NCBI GenBank assembly: GCA_041581055.1
Contig: JBFGCT010000017.1
Span: forward strand, 1 to 37,133
DNA: 37,133 bases
Direction: 5' to 3'
From: JBFGCT01 sp041581055
Lineage (GTDB): Bacteria > Actinomycetota > Acidimicrobiia > Acidimicrobiales > Ilumatobacteraceae
The notes below the pieces were generated by a model. It saw only the letters and a program-made list of their open reading frames with translations. It was not told the DNA's origin and did no database searches. The position numbers and the translations under genes were made by a program. Shown here one piece after another: positions 31,504 through 37,133 of this stretch (positions within the stretch are counted from its first letter, which is position 1; the number at the start of each line of letters is the position of its first letter).

Positions 31504-32457
31504 TCATACGGTGGCCAACACGACGATCTCGACCCGCCGGTTGAGGGCCAGCGACGCCGGATCGTCGCCGGGTGCGATCGGGTGCGTGTCCGCGTAGCCG
31601 GCGGCGGCCACACGGTCGCTCGGCATGCCGCGCCATTCGACCAGGTAGCGCAGCACCGAGGTCGCCCGCGCCGTGGAGAGCTCCCAGTTCGACGGGTAGC
31701 GAGACGTCGAGATCGGCCGCGAGTCGGTGTGCCCCTCGATGACGACCGCGTTGGGGAGCGCGGCGAGGGCGTCGGCGACGACGTCGAGGATCTCGACCCC
31801 GGCCGGGCGGATCGCGGCCTGTGCCTCGTCGAAGAGCACCGAGTCGGTCACGATCGACACGACGAGCCCGCGCGACTCCCGTCGGAATCCGATCGAGGTC
31901 ACCAGCCCCGTCCCCTCGGCGTGGGCGCGCACCGCCCGTTCGACGTCGTCGAGCGGGTCGCCGGCGACCTCGACCGCCACCTCGGTCGGGGGCAGCCCGG
32001 CTGCGCCGCCCGACGGTATGCCGACGTCGTCGAGATGGTCGTCGTCGGCATCGTCGACATCGGAATTGGCGGGAAGGACGGGAACGACAGCGACGCCGGG
32101 TGGGGCGATGTCGCTGTCGACCGTGCTCGGCGGCGCCTCTTGGCCCGGCGGCAGGTCGGCGGCCATCGGCGCCGGGCCCGCGCCGTCGAGCACGCTGGCG
32201 CCGCCCTCGGCGAGCGGCCCCGCGCCACCGGAGCCGATGCCGAGGTCGAACGGCGACGAGCCGCCGCCGAGCTCGGCGCGAAACGACTGGGCGGCGATCT
32301 CGAGCTTCTCCTTGTTCGGGTCGCCGAGCGCGAACAGCACGAGGAACAGCGCCATCAGCAGCGTCAGCACGTCGGCGTACGGGATGACCCAGGCCTCGTG
32401 GTTGACGTGTTCCTCGTGCTCGTCCTCGTGGCGTTGCTTCCCCCGGCTGCCGCTCAT
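31504..32457 (-). CDS. motB: Flagellar motor stator protein MotB
   Basis: The 317 residues begin with a basic/His-rich tail, then a single membrane helix WVIPYADVLTLLMALFLVLFAL (23-44) carrying the proton-binding D29, equivalent to D32 of E. coli. A long Pro/Asp-rich linker (about 70-150) leads to the OmpA-like peptidoglycan-binding domain with IEGHTDSRPIS, NWELSTARA and LNRRVEIVV. The linker is longer than usual. The start lies 2 bases after the motA stop, so stator subunits are co-translated. Confidence 0.93.
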   Translation of the reverse strand: MSGSRGKQRHEDEHEEHVNHEAWVIPYADVLTLLMALFLVLFALGDPNKEKLEIAAQSFRAELGGGSSPFDLGIGSGGAGPLAEGGASVLDGAGPAPMAADLPPGQEAPPSTVDSDIAPPGVAVVPVLPANSDVDDADDDHLDDVGIPSGGAAGLPPTEVAVEVAGDPLDDVERAVRAHAEGTGLVTSIGFRRESRGLVVSIVTDSVLFDEAQAAIRPAGVEILDVVADALAALPNAVVIEGHTDSRPISTSRYPSNWELSTARATSVLRYLVEWRGMPSDRVAAAGYADTHPIAPGDDPASLALNRRVEIVVLATV

Positions 32458-32459
32458 CG

Positions 32460-33242
32460 CTACCCCTCGCTGGCGGCGCGCAGTGCGAGCGCCGTGCTCG
32501 GCGGGAGATAGGTCAGCAGCGTCTCCTCGATCACCCGCGGGTTCTGACCGCTCTGGATCGCGAGCACCCCTTCCATGACCATCTCCCGCCCGGCGACCTC
32601 CTCGCTGGACATCCGCTTCAGCTTGTTGGCGAGGGGCAACATGATCCCGTTGGCGAGGAACACCCCCCAGAACGTGGCGACGAACGCCGCCGAGATGCCC
32701 GTGCCGAGCAGTTCGGGCTCGTCGAGGTGCCCGAGCGTCGCGATCAGGCCCATCACCGCGCCGATGATGCCGAACGTCGGGGCGAAGATGCCGTAGGCCA
32801 TGCACCAGTCGGCGGCCACCTTGTGCCGCGCCTTCATCGTGCGGATGTCGGTGCGCATCACGTCGGCGACCGCGTCGGGGTCGTTGCCGTCGATCGCCAG
32901 CTGGAGCGCCTTCTGCATGAACGGGTCGTCCAGCTCGGCGACCTCGGTCTCCAGCGAGAGGATCCCCTCGTGCCGCGACTTGTTGGCGAAGCCGACGATG
33001 CGCTGCAGGCTGTCGGCCGGATCGGGCATCGGCTTGGGGAACACGGCGCGCATGATCGCCGAGACCACCCCGGTCGTGACCTTCATCTCGAAGCTGGCCA
33101 TCGTGGCCCCGAGCGCTCCGATGATGACGATGAACAGCGCCGGGACGTTGGTGATCAGCAGCACCGGGCTGACCCCCTTGAACAGCCCGCCGAGCACGAC
33201 CCCGATCAGGCAGACGATCAACCCGATGAACGTCGCCTTCAT
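32460..33242 (-). CDS. motA: Flagellar motor stator protein MotA
   Basis: The 260-residue protein has four membrane helices (about 5-22, 30-50, 147-170 and 180-200) with a cytoplasmic loop between helices 2 and 3. APTFGIIGAVMGLIATL contains the conserved Pro of the ion channel and AAFVATFWGVFLAN is the family's last helix. With MotB it forms the proton- or ion-driven stator. The start overlaps the stop of flbD by 4 bases (ATGA). Confidence 0.94.
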   Translation of the reverse strand: MKATFIGLIVCLIGVVLGGLFKGVSPVLLITNVPALFIVIIGALGATMASFEMKVTTGVVSAIMRAVFPKPMPDPADSLQRIVGFANKSRHEGILSLETEVAELDDPFMQKALQLAIDGNDPDAVADVMRTDIRTMKARHKVAADWCMAYGIFAPTFGIIGAVMGLIATLGHLDEPELLGTGISAAFVATFWGVFLANGIMLPLANKLKRMSSEEVAGREMVMEGVLAIQSGQNPRVIEETLLTYLPPSTALALRAASEG

Positions 33243-33529
33243 CGCTCGCCGGCCTGCTGCGTCAACTCGCCCGCCGGACCCGCCGGCTCGGGCGCGGGCT
33301 CGCGGAACGGGTCGCCGGGGACGTCGAGCGCCACGATCGGCACGAGCGCCAGGACCCGCGCCCTGAACTCCCCGATCCGCCCCACGATGTCGTCCCCCCG
33401 CTCGACGACCACGTACTCGCTCCCGTTCGTCAAGCGGACGACCGTGTCGACGTGCGTGTCGATCCGCTCGATCAGATCGGGGTTGAGGTAGAAGACCTCG
33501 TCGTGCCGCAGGCGTGTCAGTTTGATCAT
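33239..33529 (-). CDS. flbD: FlbD-family flagellar protein
   Basis: The first 65 residues match the small FlbD/SwrD family: MIKLTRLRHDEVFYLNPDLIERIDTHVDTVVRLTNGSEYVV. In Bacillus the family member SwrD raises motor torque and is found, as here, directly before motA-motB. The 96-residue length is about 25 longer than usual because of a Pro-rich C-terminal tail. This is the first gene of the minus-strand flagellar unit and is divergent from the FlgN-like gene. Confidence 0.85.
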   Translation of the reverse strand: MIKLTRLRHDEVFYLNPDLIERIDTHVDTVVRLTNGSEYVVVERGDDIVGRIGEFRARVLALVPIVALDVPGDPFREPAPEPAGPAGELTQQAGER

Positions 33530-33575
33530 GGCGCTTCCGGGTCGGGTGCGACGTCGAGACGCACGTGTGAGCGCA

Positions 33576-33646
33576 ACCGTCCGGTCCGGCGATGAACGCG
33601 CAAGGTGGCCGAACCTCCCTGCGACCGACCAGCCGCACCGGACGGT
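33576..33646. repeat. 10-bp inverted repeat in the flbD/flgN divergent gap
   Basis: ACCGTCCGGT (33576-33585) and ACCGGACGGT (33637-33646) are perfect reverse complements 51 bases apart. They flank the likely start region of the two divergent flagellar units and could be paired binding sites for a flagellar regulator. Chance occurrence is possible in DNA this GC-rich. Confidence 0.35.
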
Positions 33647-33654
33647 CACGCCGC

Positions 33655-34143
33655 GTGGACCCCTTCGACGAGCTGTCACGCCGACTCTGGCTTCTCCGTG
33701 AACAGCTGGAGCACCTGGTCTGCGCGCTCGACATCCAGCAGCTCGTGCTGAGCAACAACCGGCTGCGGTGGCTCCCGATGGTCACCGAGAACGTCGAGCA
33801 CCTCGTCGAGGACATCCGCGCCTCGGACGTCGAGCGCATCGCGCTGTCCCGCCGGGTGGCCCGTACGCTCAACCTGGCCGACGACGCCCCGCTCGCCGAG
33901 CTGGCGGCGGCGGCGAACGAGCCGCACGCGTCGGCCTGGCGGCGGCATCGCCTCCAGCTCATCGCGTTGCACGCCGAGATCGACGAGCTGGCCACCGCGA
34001 ACAGCGAGATCGGCCTGCGCGGCGCGGCGACGACAAAGGAGCTCCTCGCCGCGCTCGAGGGCGGCGGCGTCGAGACCTACGACCCGAGCGGCGGGACGCA
34101 GACGCTGACACCCGCGTCGCGCATGTTCGACAGGACGGCCTGA
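33655..34143 (+). CDS. FlgN-like export chaperone for FlgK/FlgL
   Basis: The product from GTG 33655 is 162 residues, almost wholly helical: LSRRLWLLREQLEHLVCALDIQQLVLSNNRLRWLPMV then heptad-rich stretches, as in FlgN chaperones that hold FlgK and FlgL before export. The closing YDPSGGT...TPASRMFDRTA is also typical of actinobacterial FlgN-like tails. An ATG at 33592 would add 21 arginine-rich residues and has no ribosome site. The gene directly precedes flgK with 1 base between them, which supports the assignment more than the sequence does. Confidence 0.7.
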   Translation: MDPFDELSRRLWLLREQLEHLVCALDIQQLVLSNNRLRWLPMVTENVEHLVEDIRASDVERIALSRRVARTLNLADDAPLAELAAAANEPHASAWRRHRLQLIALHAEIDELATANSEIGLRGAATTKELLAALEGGGVETYDPSGGTQTLTPASRMFDRTA

Positions 34144-34144
34144 C

Positions 34145-35518
34145 ATGGCGAACATCTCCGGCCTCTACACGGCGCTGTCGGGAATGCAGGCGCACCGCCG
34201 GGTGCTCGACACGACGGCGCACAACCTCGCCAACCAGGCGACCCCGGGCTTTCACCGCCAGCGCGTCGAGCTGCGAGCGGCCGGGCTGGGCGTCACCGCC
34301 GGCGTGTTCGCCGGCACCGACAACGCGTTGCTGGGCGTGACGACCCCCGGCGTGCAGCGACTGCTCGACCAGTACGCGGAGCAACGGGCGACGCGCGAGT
34401 ACGCGGCCCAGGCCGGAACGCAGACGCTGCAGACCAACCTCGACCGCATCGAGTCGACATTCCGCGAGCCGTCCGACGACGGGCTGGCCGCCCAGCTCGA
34501 CGCGTTCTGGGCGGGATGGTCCGACGTTTCGACACACCCCGACGACCTGGGCGCCCGCACCCAGCTCCTCGAGCGCGCCCAGGGCGTGATCGACGCGCTG
34601 CGGGGGGCCTCGACCGACCTCGACGCCGTCGAGCAAAGCGCCCGCGTCGAGGTCGACGCGATCGCCGCCGACATCAACGACCTCGCCGCCCAGATCGCCG
34701 ACCTCAACTCGTCGATCGTCGCCACCGGGGGGACGGCCAACGACCTGCTCGACCGGCGCGACCTGCTCGTCAACCAACTCGCCGAGCTGAGCGGCGCGGT
34801 CGCCCGACCCTCCGCGCTGGGCGCGGTCGACGTCCTGATCGGCGGTCGGGCGATCGTCACCGGCACGACGTCGCAGACCGTCGACACCTCCGGCGGCGTC
34901 GTGACGTGGACGATCGACGGCGCCGCGGTCAACGCCGGCCCGAGCCGGCTGCAGGCGTTGAACCAGACGATCGGCGACATCGTGCCCAAGTACCGGGCGG
35001 CGCTCGACGGCGTGGCGGCGACCCTCGTCACCGAGGTCAACACGCTGCATTCGGGCGGCTACGACCTGTCGGGCGCCACCGGCCGCGACTTCTTCGACCC
35101 GGCCGGGCTCAGTGCGGCGACGATCGGCCTGTCGGGCGATGTCGCCGGTCAGCCGGCGCAGATCGCGGCCGGGGCGCCGGTGTTGCCCGGGCCGACGCCG
35201 CCGGGGCCGCTCGACGGCGAGCTGGCCAGGGAGATCGCGGCGATCGCCGACCGCGCCACGGGGCCGGACAGCGAGTACCGGTCGCTCGTGTCGACGCTCG
35301 GCGCGCAGGTCAGCGACGCGACCCGGCGCAACTCGGTGCAAGCCCAGGTCGCGCTGAACGCGGCCACGGCCGCCGACTCGGTCGGCGGGGTGAGCGTCGA
35401 CGAGGAGATGGCCAACCTGATCGCCGCCCAGCGCGCCTACGAGGCGTCGGCCCGGGTGCTGACCACGGTCGACGAGATGCTCGGCGTGCTGATGCGAACG
35501 GGAGTGGTCGGCCGATGA
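34145..35518 (+). CDS. flgK: Flagellar hook-associated protein 1 (FlgK)
   Basis: The 457-residue protein has the N-terminal FlgK signature NISGLYTALSGMQAHRRVLDTTAHNLANQATPGF, where NQATPGF is a variant of the usual rod/hook ANTPGY motif. The C-terminal helix GVSVDEEMANLIAAQRAYEASARVLTTVDEMLGVL is the D0 partner. The central region is shorter than in enteric FlgK (about 550 residues), so the outer domain is reduced. It forms the first hook-filament junction ring. Confidence 0.93.
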   Translation: MANISGLYTALSGMQAHRRVLDTTAHNLANQATPGFHRQRVELRAAGLGVTAGVFAGTDNALLGVTTPGVQRLLDQYAEQRATREYAAQAGTQTLQTNLDRIESTFREPSDDGLAAQLDAFWAGWSDVSTHPDDLGARTQLLERAQGVIDALRGASTDLDAVEQSARVEVDAIAADINDLAAQIADLNSSIVATGGTANDLLDRRDLLVNQLAELSGAVARPSALGAVDVLIGGRAIVTGTTSQTVDTSGGVVTWTIDGAAVNAGPSRLQALNQTIGDIVPKYRAALDGVAATLVTEVNTLHSGGYDLSGATGRDFFDPAGLSAATIGLSGDVAGQPAQIAAGAPVLPGPTPPGPLDGELAREIAAIADRATGPDSEYRSLVSTLGAQVSDATRRNSVQAQVALNAATAADSVGGVSVDEEMANLIAAQRAYEASARVLTTVDEMLGVLMRTGVVGR

Positions 35519-35537
35519 GCGGGCGCGGGGGCTGACG

Positions 35538-36428
35538 ATGCGCGTCACCAACGCGATGGTGCTGCGCTCGACGCTGCTCGACCTCAACCAATCGCTCTCC
35601 CGCCTGCGCGCGAGCCAGGCCGACCTCTCGACCGGCCGGGTCATCCGCAAGATGTCCGACGATCCGACGCGGGCGACGGACGCGGTCGTGATCCGCGGCG
35701 ACCTGCGGCGGGCCGAGCAACGGTCGCGCACCGCCGCCGACGCCGAGAGCCGGCTGCGGCTGACCGACTCGGCCCTGGTCTCCGGACTCGACCTGCTGAC
35801 GCGGGCCAAGGAGTTGACGGTCCGCGCGTCCAACGGCGGGGTCTCGGATCCGGCGGGGCGGGCGGCGATCGCCACCGAGATGTCGGCGATCCGCGACGAG
35901 ATGTTGTCGATCGCCAACACCACATATCTCGACCGGCCGATCTTCAACGGCACGGCGGCCGGCGCGGCGTACGACTCGTCGTCGGGCGCGTACCTCGGCA
36001 ACGGCGCCGCGGTGATCAGGGAGGTCGCGGCCGGCACGACGATCGCCGCCAACATCACCGGCGAGCAGGTGTTCGGGACGCAGGCCGGCCCGACCGGCGA
36101 CATGTTCGCCGTGCTCGAGCGGCTGTCGACGGCGATCGCCGCCGGCGACCTCACATCGATCGCGGCGGAGCACGTCAACCTCGACGACGCCACCGGCCGG
36201 CTGTCGGCGGCGACGGCGGAGATCGGGTCGCGGGCGGCCCGGCTCGACGGCATCCGCGTCCGCGCGTCCGCGTCCGAGGCCGACCTGCGCGAGCGGCTCT
36301 CCACGATCGAGGACACCGACCTCGCCGAGGGGCTGCTCGGCGTCCAGGCGAACGAGAACGCGTACACCGCGGCCCTCCAGGCGGCGTCGCGGGTGATGCC
36401 GGTCTCGTTGCTCGACTTCCTGCGCTGA
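35538..36428 (+). CDS. flgL: Flagellar hook-associated protein 3 (FlgL)
   Basis: The 296-residue product has a flagellin-type N terminus (MRVTNAMVLRSTLLDLNQSL, then LSTGRVIRKMSDDPTRA) and C-terminal helix (LAEGLLGVQANENAYTAALQAASRVMPVSLLDFLR). It links the FlgK ring to the filament. It starts 19 bases after flgK, so chaperone, flgK and flgL form one unit. Flagellin itself is not in the window. Confidence 0.93.
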   Translation: MRVTNAMVLRSTLLDLNQSLSRLRASQADLSTGRVIRKMSDDPTRATDAVVIRGDLRRAEQRSRTAADAESRLRLTDSALVSGLDLLTRAKELTVRASNGGVSDPAGRAAIATEMSAIRDEMLSIANTTYLDRPIFNGTAAGAAYDSSSGAYLGNGAAVIREVAAGTTIAANITGEQVFGTQAGPTGDMFAVLERLSTAIAAGDLTSIAAEHVNLDDATGRLSAATAEIGSRAARLDGIRVRASASEADLRERLSTIEDTDLAEGLLGVQANENAYTAALQAASRVMPVSLLDFLR

Positions 36429-36429
36429 C

Positions 36430-36444
36430 GCGGGCGCCGCCCGC
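36430..36444 (+). terminator. Hairpin after flgL
   Basis: GCGGGC-GCC-GCCCGC follows the flgL stop by one base. It is a perfect 6-bp stem with a 3-base loop and no T run, which is usual for terminators in GC-rich actinobacteria. An 11-bp direct repeat CTCAGCCCTCG (two copies, just after) overlaps the end of the convergent gene. Confidence 0.5.
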
Positions 36445-36461
36445 TCTCGCTCAGCCCTCGC

Positions 36462-36746
36462 TCAGCCCTCGGACGGCGACGCACTCGGCCGGCGGCCCGC
36501 GCCGAGGATGCGGCTGACGATGCCGGAAAGGAACCAGATGAACGAGGCGGCGACCGCCGCACGGGTCAACGCGGTGTCGATGCCCGTGCCGGTGCTCGCC
36601 GCGTCGAGCAGGTCGCCGCCGGCGATCAGCAGCGCGAACCCGACCGCCAGCGTGAGCCGGTACGGCCCGAGCGGGCCCCGGCCGCCGGCTCGGCGGACCA
36701 CGACATGGAACTCGGGCGCGCCCTGTCCGACGCGCAGGTCAGTCAC
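36462..36746 (-). CDS. Small membrane protein, unknown function
   Basis: The 94-residue product starts at GTG 36746 and overlaps the previous gene's end by 8 bases, so it is coupled to it. Two hydrophobic helices lie at about 29-47 and 62-80, with GRGPLGPYRL before the first and a basic tail. I recognise no family. Its coupling to the Ala/Pro-repeat gene suggests a joint role, perhaps linked to the flagellar cluster. Confidence 0.55.
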   Translation of the reverse strand: MTDLRVGQGAPEFHVVVRRAGGRGPLGPYRLTLAVGFALLIAGGDLLDAASTGTGIDTALTRAAVAASFIWFLSGIVSRILGAGRRPSASPSEG

Positions 36747-37133
36747 CTCGGTCCCCGAGCTCGACGGCCATCTCGATCCGGCTGCCGTCGGGTGAGGTCA
36801 CCGCGACGTGCAGGCGGTCGAGAGCGTGTAGCCGGCTGTCCTCGCCGACGGCCATCCGGCCGAGTTCGCCGACGAGGTGATCGGCCGCCTCGGCGAGCAG
36901 TCGGGTCGCCGACCCGGCTTCGGGCAGCAGAGGCGATGGCAACGGCGGGGCGTCACCGTCGGCCGAAACGAGCCCGGCGGCGGCCGGCATCGGCGCGGAC
37001 GGGCCCGCGTCGCGCGGCTCGACCGGCGCGCCCTGCAACGCCGCGGCGGCCGGCATCGGCGCGGACGGGCCCGCGTCGCGCGGCTCGACCGGCGCGCCCT
37101 GCAACGCCGCGGCGGCCGGCATCGGCGCGGACG
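36739..37133 (-). CDS. Partial Ala/Pro-repeat protein, unknown C-terminal domain
   Basis: The frame runs off the right edge, so the N terminus is missing. The visible part begins inside a 22-residue repeat (MPAAAALQG...EPRDAGPSAP), goes through a short linker and ends in a compact region with LLAEAADHLVGELGRM and a beta-like RLHVAVTSPDGSRIEMAVEL. The last part resembles the beta strands of the FliK C-terminal domain, but the following helix is absent, so a FliK-like hook-length role is only a guess. The repeats themselves could vary in number. Confidence 0.5.
   Translation of the reverse strand, partial: SAPMPAAAALQGAPVEPRDAGPSAPMPAAAALQGAPVEPRDAGPSAPMPAAAGLVSADGDAPPLPSPLLPEAGSATRLLAEAADHLVGELGRMAVGEDSRLHALDRLHVAVTSPDGSRIEMAVELGDRGD
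36977..37133 (-). repeat. Perfect 66-bp tandem repeats at the window edge
   Basis: Matching points CGGCCGGCAT occur at 36981, 37047 and 37113, exactly 66 bases apart, and the DNA between them is identical. At least 2.4 copies are visible and the array continues out of the window. Each unit adds 22 residues in frame, so copy number can change without breaking the gene. Confidence 0.93.

Noticed and set aside
34516..35535. 339-codon frame overlapping flgK
   Set aside because: It is an arginine-rich shifted frame of flgK without homology.

Overview
The window is a very GC-rich (about 70%) stretch with actinobacterial gene content: many GTG starts, ATGA gene overlaps, universal stress proteins (USPs), a DosR-type regulator, class I PPK2, MarR/thiolase/FadE genes and a small WFAGR-type actinobacterial conserved protein. 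It also carries a flagellar gene cluster and a DddP-type DMSP lyase. This combination suggests an aquatic, probably marine, motile member of the Acidimicrobiia (Ilumatobacter-like). That placement is inferred from gene content and was not tested by phylogeny.

Layout. 1-8976: the tail of a hybrid histidine kinase; a dddP-like DMSP lyase; a cold-shock gene followed by a small SHOCT-like gene; a heterodimeric ABC exporter with one degenerate ATP site; then, across an intergenic 15-bp inverted repeat, a VOC dioxygenase-like gene, ppk2, an APH(6)-like kinase and a small membrane protein. 9002-18529: one 9.5-kb gene for a secreted modular protein of 3175 residues with D-rich repeated modules, two NHL-like propeller blocks, a PKD domain and Ig-like domains. 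18530-19048: an intergenic stretch holding two tandem REP-like palindromes. 19049-22126: a MarR-thiolase unit divergent from an acyl-CoA dehydrogenase, with a perfect operator-like palindrome between them. 22120-22998: a triplicated 34-bp repeat, a conserved protein and an uncatalogued 50-residue zinc finger.

23200-29600 is a compact dormancy/hypoxia-type island: three tandem-USP proteins, a close DosR/DevR homologue, a DosS-like kinase that has a PAS domain in place of haem GAF domains, a two-CBS protein resembling Hrp1, and two FMN-binding PNPOx-like proteins. In mycobacteria these families are scattered targets of DosR; here they sit side by side. Sites resembling the DosR box lie in front of four of the transcription units.

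29616-37133 is the flagellar region. The minus-strand unit is flbD-motA-motB-fliL followed by an unknown 243-residue protein translationally coupled to a small PAS protein. The plus-strand unit is a FlgN-like chaperone, flgK and flgL. The window ends in a partial minus-strand gene with perfect 66-bp in-frame tandem repeats. No rRNA, tRNA, CRISPR array, transposase or phage gene was seen.
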